This document shows positions 17,331-25,242 of a stretch of DNA of 64,000 nt, piece after piece. The stretch's first letter is position 1; the number at the start of each line of letters is the position of its first letter. This DNA is from Achromobacter sp. AONIH1 (GTDB lineage Bacteria > Pseudomonadota > Gammaproteobacteria > Burkholderiales > Burkholderiaceae_B), in assembly GCF_002902905.1 (NCBI RefSeq), contig NZ_CP026124.1, positions 2,542,001 through 2,606,000 of the forward strand, read 5' to 3'. The notes under the pieces were generated by a model. That model was given only the letters and a program-made list of their open reading frames with translations, searched no databases and was not told the DNA's origin. The position numbers were made by a program, and so were the translations under genes.

Positions 17331-17643
17331 TGGTGCCCGAGACCGGAATCGAACCGGTACGGCCTTGCGGCCGAGGGATTTTCGTACCACTTCGGCTTTC
17401 GCCGCCGGCGCGTCACGCGCCGTTCGTGGTCTGGAGCACGCCTTCGCCATAGCCTTGCGGCCTTAGGCGCCCGCCGTCTGCTCTCTACACCTTCCCGCCC
17501 CTTGCGGGCCGGGCTTGGCTCGGTGTCAGCGCGGAACGGGTCCAGGGCCTTCGCCGAGTTTGACGGGCTACACCTTCGGGGTTTCCCCCGGAGGGCTCAA
17601 ATTGTCTTAAGTCCCTTGTGTCTACCAATTTCACCACTCGGGC
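17331..17643 (-). tRNA. tRNA-Leu(UAA), interrupted by a group I intron
   Basis: Exon 1 (17643-17609) reads GCCCGAG, the D-arm with GGTGAAATTGGTAGAC, and the anticodon stem AGGGA plus CTT. Exon 2 (17382-17331) reads AAAATCCCT, a long variable arm (CGGCCGCAAGGCCG), the T arm (CCGGTTCGATTCCGG), CTCGGGC, the discriminator A and an encoded CCA. Joined, they give an 87-nt class II tRNA whose anticodon loop is CTTAAAA, that is anticodon UAA. The interruption falls after the first anticodon base, the position used by the tRNA-Leu(UAA) group I introns of cyanobacteria and plastids. Confidence 0.9.
17383..17608 (-). ncRNA. Self-splicing group I intron (IC3-like) in tRNA-Leu(UAA)
   Basis: The 226-nt insert has the conserved core of small bacterial tRNA group I introns. 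A GTCAAACTCGGCGAAGGCC block (17546-17564) corresponds to P3/J3-4/P4. A GACACCGAGCCAAGCC block (17512-17527) corresponds to the 3' side of P4/J6-7 region. A GAAGGTGTAGAGA..AGACGG block (17474-17495) corresponds to P7/P3/P8. The last intron base is G (17383), the expected omega-G, and exon 1 ends in T for the U-G splice pair. No homing endonuclease is encoded. The blocks resemble the well-studied Azoarcus tRNA-Ile intron and the Anabaena tRNA-Leu intron. Confidence 0.88.
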
Positions 17644-17750
17644 GCGGCCGGCCTGACTGCGCCGGCGGCGGGACGCGTCCGCGAGGGGGCGTCCAGAGGG
17701 CGTGACTATACCATCACTGCCGTGAGGGTCATGCCGCCCGCGCGGGCGAC

Positions 17751-18674
17751 TCAGGAGAGGTAGCGGACGGCCGGCCTGGCCCGTTCGTCCACCGTCAGGC
17801 TGAAGATGTCGGGCCGGGCATAGTGCCCGGATACATCGAAGTCGTAGCGCGCGCGGACCAGCTCGGCGGTGTCGATGCGGGCGGTCAGCAGGCCCGTCTG
17901 GCCATGCAGCGGGCCGGCCAGCACGTCGCCCAGCGGGCCGATGATGACCGAGCCGCCATTGATCAGCGGACGCTGGCTGTCCCAGCCCGGCACGTCCAGG
18001 CCCAGCTCGGCGGGCGAGGGCTGCACCTGGCAGGCGCTGATCACGAAGCAGCGGCCTTCGTGGGCGATATGGCGCATCGAGCATTGCCAGATGTCGCGCT
18101 CGTCCACGGTGGGCGCGCACCAGATCTGCACGCCTTTCGCATACATGGCGGCGCGCAGCAGCGGCATGTGGTTTTCCCAGCAGATGGCGCCGCCGACGCG
18201 GCCGGCCGGCGTGTCGACCACCGGCAGGGTGGAGCCATCGCCCTGGCCCCAGATCAGGCGCTCGGTGCCCGTGGGCATCAGCTTGCGGTGCTTGGCGACC
18301 AGGCCGGCCGAGGGATCGAAGTACAGCGCAGTGCAATACAGCGTGCTGCCGCCGCGCTCGATCACGCCCACCACCAGGCTGGCGCCGGTGCGCCGCGACA
18401 GGCCCGCCAGCGCCTCGGTTTCCGGTCCCGGCACGTCGATGGCGTTGTCGTGATAGCGCGCATAGGCCTCGCGGCCTTCGGGCAGGCGGTAGCCCAGCCG
18501 GGTGCCGAAGATCTCGCCCTTGGGATAGCCGCCCAGCAGCGCCTCGGGCATGACGACCAGCGCGGCGCCGGCGGCGGCGATCTCGGATTCGAATGCGAGT
18601 ACGTGTTCCAGCGTGCGGGTTTTGCCTTCGGGGGACGAGCCGATTTGCAGGGCGGCGACGGTGCTGATGGTCAT
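17751..18674 (-). CDS. Nitrilase (carbon-nitrogen hydrolase superfamily)
   Basis: This 307-residue protein contains the catalytic triad of nitrilases: Glu44 in [14 protein letters not shown], Lys131 in [12 protein letters not shown] and Cys165 in [11 protein letters not shown]. The CWEN(H)MP and RKLMPT sequences are those of true nitrilases, which convert a nitrile to a carboxylate and ammonia, rather than amidases. The substrate is unknown. It is divergent from a LysR gene 83 bp away that probably regulates it. Shortly downstream lies the tRNA-Leu gene. Confidence 0.9.
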   Translation of the reverse strand: MTISTVAALQIGSSPEGKTRTLEHVLAFESEIAAAGAALVVMPEALLGGYPKGEIFGTRLGYRLPEGREAYARYHDNAIDVPGPETEALAGLSRRTGASLVVGVIERGGSTLYCTALYFDPSAGLVAKHRKLMPTGTERLIWGQGDGSTLPVVDTPAGRVGGAICWENHMPLLRAAMYAKGVQIWCAPTVDERDIWQCSMRHIAHEGRCFVISACQVQPSPAELGLDVPGWDSQRPLINGGSVIIGPLGDVLAGPLHGQTGLLTARIDTAELVRARYDFDVSGHYARPDIFSLTVDERARPAVRYLS

Positions 18675-18727
18675 GGCGATTCCTGGAATGGGGTGGATGT
18701 GTTCGTCAGTCTCCCGCCCTGCCTAAA

Positions 18728-18757
18728 ATCAATCAATCCTGTCTGAAGATAATTGAT
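18728..18757. promoter_or_regulatory. Candidate LysR operator between nitrilase and LysR genes
   Basis: The sequence ATCAAT occurs twice in overlap at 728-733 and 732-737 (plus 18000) and is mirrored by ATTGAT at 18752-18757, giving an interrupted palindrome with a 14-nt spacer. It abuts the ATG of the LysR gene at 18758. LysR-type regulators commonly bind such dyads in divergent promoters and repress themselves. Position and symmetry are seen; binding is inferred. Confidence 0.4.
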
Positions 18758-19738
18758 ATGAAGAAAACTGATATCGCATCGACGGCCCCGCGCGTGGCGG
18801 CTGGGGATCCGACGGACTGGAATCTGCCCGATCTGAATCTGCTCAAGGTGTTCGAGGCGATCTACGACGAAGGCGGCGCGGGCCGCGCCGCCTTGCGGCT
18901 GGGCGTGACGCAGTCCGCGGTCAGCGCGGCGCTGGCACGGTTGCGCGCGCTCTACGGCGATCCGCTGTTCACGCGCACCGGACGCGGGCTGGCCCCGAGC
19001 CTGCGGGCGCGCGAACTGCGGCCCGTGATCGGCGAGGCGCTGGACAAGTGCCGCCAGAGCCTGGCGCTGGCGCGGCCAGGCCGCGCGGGCGTGGCGGGCC
19101 GCTCGGTCACGCTGGGACTGTCCGATGACTTCGAGATCGCGCTGGGACGGGACCTCATGGACCGGCTGGCCATCGAGGCGCCGGGCCTGCGCGTGATCTT
19201 CCGGCAGGCGCACAGCCGGATGGCGGCGGACATGCTGATGGCGCGCGAGGCCGATCTGGTGATCGCGTCCGGAGGACTTAGCGCGGCCGCCTTGCAGAAG
19301 GCGCTGGTCGGTCATGGCGGCTACGCCTGTCTGCTGGATCCCGCCAGCCTGCGGCGTGGCCAGAAAGCGCTGTCGGTCGAGGAGTTCGTGCGCCGGGAAC
19401 ATGTGCTGGTGTCGTCGGGCGGCTTCATCGGCGTGGTGGACGAGGTGCTGCACGGCATGGGCCTGAAGCGTCGCGTGCAGGCCTCGACCTCGCATTTTTC
19501 CGCGCTGGCCTTCCTGTTGCGCGGCGGCGCGGCGCTGGCCACGCTGCCCGAGCATGCCGCGCGCGGCCTGGCGCGGGCGGCAGGCTTGGCGCTGCTGCCG
19601 TGTCCCGTCGCCATGCCGGGCTATGCCATCGAGCTGGGTTGGCGCGCCGATGCCTTGCGCGATCCGGCCGCGTCTGCGTTGCGGCGATGTCTGCAGCCGC
19701 TGCTGGAGCAGTATCTCTGGCGCACCCTGTCCGTTTGA
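18758..19738 (+). CDS. LysR-family transcriptional regulator
   Basis: This 326-residue regulator has an N-terminal winged helix-turn-helix (LNLLKVFEAIYDEGG, AALRLGVTQSAVSAALARLRALYGDPLFTRTGRG, residues about 26-80). A periplasmic-binding-protein-like effector domain follows. The FTRTGRGLAPS phrase groups it with NodD/LinR-like LysR proteins. It is divergent from the nitrilase gene, so it most likely controls nitrilase expression in response to the nitrile or its product. Confidence 0.88.
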   Translation: MKKTDIASTAPRVAAGDPTDWNLPDLNLLKVFEAIYDEGGAGRAALRLGVTQSAVSAALARLRALYGDPLFTRTGRGLAPSLRARELRPVIGEALDKCRQSLALARPGRAGVAGRSVTLGLSDDFEIALGRDLMDRLAIEAPGLRVIFRQAHSRMAADMLMAREADLVIASGGLSAAALQKALVGHGGYACLLDPASLRRGQKALSVEEFVRREHVLVSSGGFIGVVDEVLHGMGLKRRVQASTSHFSALAFLLRGGAALATLPEHAARGLARAAGLALLPCPVAMPGYAIELGWRADALRDPAASALRRCLQPLLEQYLWRTLSV

Positions 19739-20095
19739 ACGCGGCTGCGCGCCGGTCGCTTCCGTCAAGAAAACCGCGAGCGCTTCGAGCCGTGGTTGCC
19801 GATCGTGGACGTGCGCTGCGGAGGACCAAGCAAAGACGAACACTCGCATTGAAGCATGCGCGGAATTCCGTTCGGTGGAACTTCCGTGCGCGCTTTTTGA
19901 TCATCCGAATTGAAGATTGAACAATTGTCAAAGTTCAATCTTTGACCCTGCCCGCGCTCCTACACTGCGCCCCACGTCGGACAAGTTCCATGAGTTGTCT
20001 TGTCTATGTAAGGTCTTGAGGGCCGCGCCAGCACAAATGTTCCGCGGCCGTATCAAGTGGGCGCCTCGATGGCGTTTTATTCGTAGTGTCGGATC
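19739..20095. other. Non-coding regulatory stretch upstream of the RcsB-like gene
   Basis: This stretch of 357 bp has no credible gene. Its middle part is AT-rich and holds the second copy of the 22-bp motif (19910-19931). It also holds a perfect 10-bp inverted repeat with a 10-nt spacer (AAGATTGAAC / GTTCAATCTT, 19913-19942) and an overlapping second dyad TCAAAG / CTTTGA (19928-19945). The rest is the probable leader of the gene starting at 20096. Confidence 0.5.
19910..19931 (+). promoter_or_regulatory. Shared 22-bp motif, copy 2 (upstream of the RcsB-like gene)
   Basis: Read on the plus strand, the site is TTGAA, GATT, GAACAAT, T, GTCAA. It lies 165-186 bp upstream of the ATG at 20096, in the same orientation as the copy upstream of the fimbrial operon. 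It overlaps a perfect inverted repeat, so this copy may bind a dimer or two dimers. Autoregulation by the RcsB-like protein is a reasonable inference. Confidence 0.6.
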
Positions 20096-20743
20096 ATGAG
20101 TCCACAAAGCGTGAAAGTCCTGGTCGCGGATGATCATCCCGCGGTCTGTGCCGGCGTGCGGCATGCGTTAATCCAATCCCCCAACATCAACGTCAGCTGT
20201 GCGCCGCGCAGCGCGGGTGGCATGCAGCAGGCGCTCGAAGCCGCGGCCTATGACGTACTCGTATGCGAGTACGCGATGCTGGGCGGCTTGAGCGCCGGCT
20301 CAGCGCCTTGTCTGGAGGTGATCAGGCAGCGTTATCCGGGCCTGCGCATTGTCATCCTCACGCGGCTGGAGAACGCTGGCGTCGTGCACATGCTGTTGAG
20401 CCGGGGCGTGCATTGCATCGTTAGCAAGGTCGACGAGCTTAGCCATCTGCTGCCGGCGATCCTGCGCGCGCGCGGCGACGGGCGCTATCTGTCGCCGCGC
20501 ATCGAGGCGCTGGCGCAGGCCGCGGGTTATGGCCGGGCGGGCCTGCTGGCGTTGACCTTGCGCGAGATGGAAGTGGTCCGGCTGTTTCTGGCTGGCCTGA
20601 CGGTCAACGAGATCGCGCAGCGGCTGGACCGCAGCAAGAAGACCATCAGCACGCAGAAGGGCACCGCCATGCTCAAGCTGGGCGTGCAGAGCGATATCGA
20701 GCTGTTGCGTTACGGCATAGAGACGGGTCTGGCCGACGCCTAG
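20096..20743 (+). CDS. RcsB/NarL-type response regulator with a Glu at the phosphorylation position
   Basis: This 215-residue protein has a receiver (residues 1-125) and a C-terminal LuxR helix-turn-helix (LTLREMEVVRLFLAGLTVNEIAQRLDRSKKTISTQKGTAMLKLGV in separate segments). The HTH is very close to that of RcsB (KTIS-TQK, AM-KLGV, DIELL). The receiver keeps the acidic pair (ADDHP, D12/D13) and a lysine (IVSKVDE). However, the phosphoacceptor position reads VCEYAML, glutamate (E58) instead of aspartate. A Glu there can mimic phosphorylation, so the protein may be constitutively active. No histidine kinase is nearby. It is convergent with the EAL gene. Confidence 0.88.
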   Translation: MSPQSVKVLVADDHPAVCAGVRHALIQSPNINVSCAPRSAGGMQQALEAAAYDVLVCEYAMLGGLSAGSAPCLEVIRQRYPGLRIVILTRLENAGVVHMLLSRGVHCIVSKVDELSHLLPAILRARGDGRYLSPRIEALAQAAGYGRAGLLALTLREMEVVRLFLAGLTVNEIAQRLDRSKKTISTQKGTAMLKLGVQSDIELLRYGIETGLADA

Positions 20744-20831
20744 GGCGCTGCCTTGCAGATGCGGCCGCACGAACTCCGCGCCTAGCCGCGGGCCCGCGCC
20801 GGGGCACGGGTGGTCCGCGCTGCGCCCGAGA

Positions 20832-22067
20832 TCAGCAGGTCGCGATGGCGGCCAGCGTGGCGGGCGGGCGTTGCCGGGTCCGCTGCGTGGCGGCATAGAT
20901 TTCAAACGCTTCCAGCGTCATGGCCTTGCCGTGCAGATAGCCCTGGGTGATCTGTCCACCCAGGCCGGTCACGAGCTTCAGGTCGTCTTCGGACTCGATG
21001 CCTTCGATCACGACCGCGATGCCCAGCCCGCGCGCCATGCCTATCGTGCTGGACAGGATGCGCCGCGCGTGCGGATGGTGGCGCGCCTGGCTGATCATGT
21101 GGCGATCGATCTTCAGTTCGTTGAACGGCACCCACAGCAGGCGGTCCAGCGATGAGCTGCCCGTGCCGAAGTCATCGATCGCGCAATTGAAGCCGCGCAG
21201 GCGCAATTGGGTCACCGCGCCGGTCAGGGCGGGGATGGCCGAGGCGTCGCCGTCCTCGATGATTTCGATCACCAGGCGGCTGGGCGTGGCGCCAGCCAGC
21301 CTCGCCTGCTGGGCCAGCTGTTGCGCCCAGTCGACGGAGCTGGCGATGCCGGTGGGAATGTTGATGCTGATGCTCAGGTCGCGTATCCAGGCCAGCCGGA
21401 TCTGGGCGGCGAGCGCCTGCTCGATCATGTAGTCGGTCAACGGTCGCATCAGGCCTGCGCCTTCGAACGCCGGCAGGAAGACGGCCGGCTCCAGCAGCGT
21501 GCCGTCGTCGTTGCGCCAGCGCGCCAGTATCTCGGCGCCGCGCAGGCGGCCGCTGTCGACATGGTGCTGTGGCTGCAGGTGGCCTTCGATGCGGCCGGTG
21601 GCCAGCGCCAGCAGCAGGTCGTCGCGCGACAGCCTTGAAACAGCCGCTTGCGGTTTGCTGACGAGCGCGGCGTCGCGCTGCATGCGCAGCTCGCCTTGCA
21701 GCGTGGCGGCCACGGCGCGCACGCGGCCGGACTTCAGCGGCTTTTCCAGCGTGGCCAGGACGCTGATGCCGCGCGATTGCGCGTAGGCCGCCGCGGCCTG
21801 GACCAGGCGGGCGGGATGCCCGCTGGTCAGGATGATGCCGCCGGCGCCGCCGTGCCGCGCCAATGCGTCGATCAATTGCAGGCCGGTCATGTCGGGCAGG
21901 TCGAGGTCGAGCACCACGATGTCCCATCGCTGCTGGCGGATCTCGTCCAGCGCGATCCTGCCGTTGCGCGCGGCGATGACGTCCGCGCCAGTGGCCTTGC
22001 GCAGCACGCTTGCCAGGCCCACGCGGTGCGTGTCGTATTCATCGACGACGAGGATGGTCTCGATCAT
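20832..22067 (-). CDS. Response regulator with EAL domain (c-di-GMP phosphodiesterase)
   Basis: This protein of 411 residues has an N-terminal receiver that looks functional: D9 with E10, phosphoacceptor D54 in VVLDLDLPDMTG, a Ser/Thr in ILTSGH and Lys in LEKPLK. A C-terminal EAL domain follows. The EAL motifs needed for metal binding and catalysis are present: GAEILARW, SINIPTG, IEIIED, DDFGTGSSS, KIDR, IEGIES and TQGYLHG. It should hydrolyse c-di-GMP under phosphorylation control. I chose ATG 22067, where the receiver begins; ATG 22115 adds 16 residues. The cognate kinase is not in the window. It resembles Bordetella/Pseudomonas RocR-like proteins in design. Confidence 0.88.
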   Translation of the reverse strand: MIETILVVDEYDTHRVGLASVLRKATGADVIAARNGRIALDEIRQQRWDIVVLDLDLPDMTGLQLIDALARHGGAGGIILTSGHPARLVQAAAAYAQSRGISVLATLEKPLKSGRVRAVAATLQGELRMQRDAALVSKPQAAVSRLSRDDLLLALATGRIEGHLQPQHHVDSGRLRGAEILARWRNDDGTLLEPAVFLPAFEGAGLMRPLTDYMIEQALAAQIRLAWIRDLSISINIPTGIASSVDWAQQLAQQARLAGATPSRLVIEIIEDGDASAIPALTGAVTQLRLRGFNCAIDDFGTGSSSLDRLLWVPFNELKIDRHMISQARHHPHARRILSSTIGMARGLGIAVVIEGIESEDDLKLVTGLGGQITQGYLHGKAMTLEAFEIYAATQRTRQRPPATLAAIATC

Positions 22068-22217
22068 GGTTTGCTTGCGCGGTGGCCGCCTTATGAGTCG
22101 AGAGCATTCTTCCATCGCGCTTCGCGCGCTTGAATCAGCCTGGTCCTACATGCTTGCAAGATGGATCGGCATGCGCCGTGCGCGCCTATGGCGAGGTGGA
22201 AAGGAAAGTTCCTTGCT

Positions 22218-22239
22218 TTGACTATTGTTCGAATTTCAA
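22218..22239 (-). promoter_or_regulatory. Shared 22-bp motif, copy 3 (divergent region of EAL gene and OmpR-type gene)
   Basis: Read on the minus strand, the site is TTGAA, ATTC, GAACAAT, A, GTCAA. It is about 151-172 bp upstream of the EAL start at 22067, in the orientation seen for the other two copies. It also lies about 200 bp upstream of the divergent regulator at 22441, so it could serve either gene. Confidence 0.6.
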
Positions 22240-22440
22240 CCCCTTTCGGTCAGTAGTATTTCGACATGTACGCGGTGTCCACAAGTTTCAAATATCACTG
22301 CTCACGGGGCGGCAGACCCCGACGCGGTGTTGGAGCGACAAGGGCCGTGGCGGAGCATTCCGCCCGCAAGCGACTCGCGGGTCGCGGCGCGCGTTCCACG
22401 AAAGCGGGATCCGTGAGGTCCGAGATTTGCAGGAAGGTAT

Positions 22441-23283
22441 ATGCATTGGAATCGCCATGCCGTTCAGGAATCCCTTGATGTGCGCATGCACACCGGGACA
22501 CACGCTTCCTATCTGCCCGAGGATCGCGAGGAAGCCCACATCGGGCATAAACCAGAGGATGCTGGCGGAGCCAGAACGGCCGGCTCATCGCTGTATGTCG
22601 CGCTCGTCGGACATGAGCGGCAGCAGGCGGACCAACTGGCGCGCCTGTTGACACAGCAAGGCTTCCAGGTCGGCGTATTCGATGCCTGGCCGGAGCGAGT
22701 CAGCCCGGGTGGCGTGGATCTGATCGTGCTGGACCTGGGGGACGCCATGGCTGGCGATGGCGTGGACCTGATCGCGCGCATCCGTTCTCAGGTCAGGAAC
22801 ATGCCTCCCATCCTGGCCCTGACGGCGGCGGTGGCGGAATCCGAGTTGGCGGACCTGTACGACGCGGGCGCCGACGATGTCATGTTCAAGCCCTTGCGCA
22901 TCGCCGTGTTCGCGGCGCGCGTGCTGGCGCTGGCGCGGCGTGTCTATCCAAGCCAGGAGCTGCAGACGGACGTGCTGAAGGTAGGCGCCTATGTCATCGA
23001 CGTGGCCGCGCGCCGGCTCCATCTCAATGCGCAGCCCGTCAAGCTGTCGAGTCGCGAGTTCGACCTGGCCTTGTATCTGTTCCGCAACGTCGGCCGTCTG
23101 GTCAGTCGCTCGACGCTGGAGAAGGCGATCTGGGGCAGGGAGCTGGGCGTCGATTCCAAGACGGTGGACACGCACATCTACCGCCTGCGGGTCAAGCTCA
23201 GATTGCAACCGGAAAACGGCCTGCAACTGGCCAGCGTGTATGCGCAGGGTTTTCGCCTGATCCAGGTGGTGACGCTGTCTTGA
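22441..23283 (+). CDS. OmpR-type winged-helix regulator with atypical receiver
   Basis: This 280-residue protein has a receiver (about residues 50-165) and an OmpR/PhoB winged helix (about 185-275, SSREFDLALYLFRNVGRLVSR, then SKTVDTHIYRLRVKL). The receiver keeps an aspartate (LIVLDLGD) and the lysine (MFKPLR). The acidic pair that binds magnesium is replaced: VALVGHERQ stands where VDDD-like sequence is expected. The start at 22441 has AGGAAGG upstream. Its DNA-binding domain is nearly the same as that of the protein encoded at 26518, so the two are paralogues. No kinase gene is adjacent. Confidence 0.85.
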   Translation: MHWNRHAVQESLDVRMHTGTHASYLPEDREEAHIGHKPEDAGGARTAGSSLYVALVGHERQQADQLARLLTQQGFQVGVFDAWPERVSPGGVDLIVLDLGDAMAGDGVDLIARIRSQVRNMPPILALTAAVAESELADLYDAGADDVMFKPLRIAVFAARVLALARRVYPSQELQTDVLKVGAYVIDVAARRLHLNAQPVKLSSREFDLALYLFRNVGRLVSRSTLEKAIWGRELGVDSKTVDTHIYRLRVKLRLQPENGLQLASVYAQGFRLIQVVTLS

Positions 23284-24116
23284 GCAAGCCGCGGCCCGTC
23301 CTGGATCGGGCCGTGCGAGATCGGATGAATCCAACCATGATGCGTGCCACTGCCGAAATATTCGTCATCTTCGAGGAGCCTGATGCCAGGACGCGCCAGG
23401 CATTCCTGCTCAACAGCCTGGGCCTGCCGTTCCAGGATGTCGACGTCGGCCCCGCGCCGCTGGCCGGCGAGTGGCGCCTGGGGCGCGGGATCACGCACCT
23501 GATCCTGCCCGTGGGACTGAATTTCCTGCTTCTGCTGCGTCAGGTGCGCAGCAGCTTTCCGGACGCGACCGTACTGGCGGTCGGCGAGTTCTCCGCCATT
23601 GATCGGCGCATCCACGCCTATATGGCGGGTGCCGACAATTGCCTGTCCGCGCAGGCCGGCCCGGAAGAACTGGCCGCGGTCCTGCAGGCGATCCGGCGCA
23701 AGGGTGGCGCGGATGCCCGGCGTGTCGACATGGCCCAGGCGGTCGCCGTGGCGCGGGCCGACGAGGACGGCGGCAGGCAGGGCGTCTGGGTGCTTTCGGA
23801 CGGCGGCTGGATGCTGGCGGCCGCCGATGGCACGCGCATAGACCTGCGCAAGTCGGAGCGCACGCTGCTGCAATGGTTCGCGCACCATGAGGGAATGGAG
23901 GCGCGGCGCAACGACACGATATCGGCCGCCGATGGCTCCAGCATTACCGGGCGCTCGATCGACGTGGTGATCAGCCGCCTGAAGCGCCGGGCCGAAATGC
24001 TGGGCGTCACATTGCCGATCAGGAGCGTGCGAGGCCGTGGCTATGTGTTCGTCGGCCACCTGAGCGTGGGCAGGAACGAACACAGCCTGGCGGAAGGGCT
24101 GGCGTTGGGGCCTTGA
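23280..24116 (+). CDS. Winged-helix regulator with degenerate receiver
   Basis: This protein of 263-278 residues follows the preceding regulator directly: a TTG at 23280 would overlap its stop, while ATGs at 23325, 23337 and 23340 are alternatives. The N-terminal part has a receiver-like layout (ITHLILPVGLN, DATVLAVGEFS, GADNCLSAQAGPEEL) but lacks the phosphoacceptor aspartate and the lysine. The C-terminal part is an OmpR-like winged helix (LRKSERTLLQWFAHHEGM, GRSIDVVISRLKRRAEMLGV, IRSVRGRGYVFV). It is probably a phosphorylation-independent regulator co-transcribed with the gene before it. Confidence 0.78.
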   Translation: MSKPRPVLDRAVRDRMNPTMMRATAEIFVIFEEPDARTRQAFLLNSLGLPFQDVDVGPAPLAGEWRLGRGITHLILPVGLNFLLLLRQVRSSFPDATVLAVGEFSAIDRRIHAYMAGADNCLSAQAGPEELAAVLQAIRRKGGADARRVDMAQAVAVARADEDGGRQGVWVLSDGGWMLAAADGTRIDLRKSERTLLQWFAHHEGMEARRNDTISAADGSSITGRSIDVVISRLKRRAEMLGVTLPIRSVRGRGYVFVGHLSVGRNEHSLAEGLALGP

Positions 24117-24134
24117 CGGCTGCCGGGCCGGGAG

Positions 24135-25040
24135 TCAGAAGTCGTTCAGATCCTGCTGCGCGCGGCGCTGCAGCCATTGCGAGAACGCGTCCAGGACCGG
24201 ATCGTCGCCGCGCGAGCGCAGCATGCAGAAATAGTAGCCGCCGTGAGAGGGCACCGGGTGCGGGAAGGGCAAGGCCACGCGCTGCGTCTTCAGGTCCGCG
24301 TCCAGCAGGCAGCGCGGCACGATGCCGACGCCGAAATTGTCGGCCACCGCGTCGATGATGCCTGCGACCGTGCTGAAGCCGGAATCCACCGAGAAGGATT
24401 GCACGCCGCTCTGCGTCTCCAGCCAGATGCGCCAGTCGTCCGGTTGCTCCAGGTGATAAAGCAGCGGATGGCGCAAAAGGTCTTCTGGCTTGAGGATCTG
24501 GGGCGCGAGATCGGGATGGCAGATCGGCACGATGTGTTGCCCCGCCAGGTACGTGGCCATGACATGACGCGGCCAGGGATTGCCCTTGGGCGGCCGAGGC
24601 ACGATCCAGCAATCCGTTTGGGTATCGAGGAAATCGTCGTCGGGCGCGTAGGGCTGCAATACGACACGCACATTCGGAATCTGCTGGTTGAACTCCGGCA
24701 GCTTGGGGATCAGCCAGCGCGTGGCCAGCGTCGATACGGATCGCACCGTGAGCCGGCTGCGCGGCGAGGCCTGCGTATCGATCTCCATCATCGCGTCGCT
24801 GAGCACGCGCAGCGACGGCTCGACCCGATCGAACAGCTGGCGTCCGGCTTCGGTCAGCGTGACGCCGCGGCCGCCGCGCAGGAACAGTATGACGCCCAGC
24901 CGTGACTCCAGGCGCCTGATGCTGCGGCTGACGCCGCCCTGTGTCATCTCCAGGCCGTCCGCGGCCGCGGTGATGCATCCGGAGCGCGCGACGGACACGA
25001 AGGCGTGCAATTCTGGCATGGGGGGAAGCTGCAGGCGCAT
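24135..25040 (-). CDS. LysR-family transcriptional regulator (GcvA-like), paralogue 1
   Basis: This protein of 301 residues starts at ATG 25040 with MRLQLPPMPELHAFVSVARS. A much longer in-frame extension upstream is unlikely to be coding, because the neighbouring paralogue starts at the equivalent position. It has an N-terminal winged helix (AAADGLEMTQGGVSRSIRRLESRLGVILFLRGGRGVTLT in separate parts) and an effector domain. It closely parallels the next LysR gene in length, start and phrases (STLATRWLIPKLPEF versus STLSMRWLVPRLPQF; DDDFL; AVADNFGV versus AVANNFGV). The target genes are unknown. Confidence 0.88.
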   Translation of the reverse strand: MRLQLPPMPELHAFVSVARSGCITAAADGLEMTQGGVSRSIRRLESRLGVILFLRGGRGVTLTEAGRQLFDRVEPSLRVLSDAMMEIDTQASPRSRLTVRSVSTLATRWLIPKLPEFNQQIPNVRVVLQPYAPDDDFLDTQTDCWIVPRPPKGNPWPRHVMATYLAGQHIVPICHPDLAPQILKPEDLLRHPLLYHLEQPDDWRIWLETQSGVQSFSVDSGFSTVAGIIDAVADNFGVGIVPRCLLDADLKTQRVALPFPHPVPSHGGYYFCMLRSRGDDPVLDAFSQWLQRRAQQDLNDF

Positions 25041-25242
25041 GGCGTATTGCGTATGTCGGACGACGTCAGGCATGCGCCCTGTGCGTGCAGGCAATGCGCC
25101 TGCAGGAATCTGGACGGACGCCTGCGCGCCGGGCACGCGGCGGTTAAGGGCCTGGTCAGTGTAGGCGGGCAATTCGCGTTGAAATTCAAATTCTATCGGC
25201 CATGAGAATGGCCGGGCCTGCCCGCGCGTGCGGACCCTTGCT

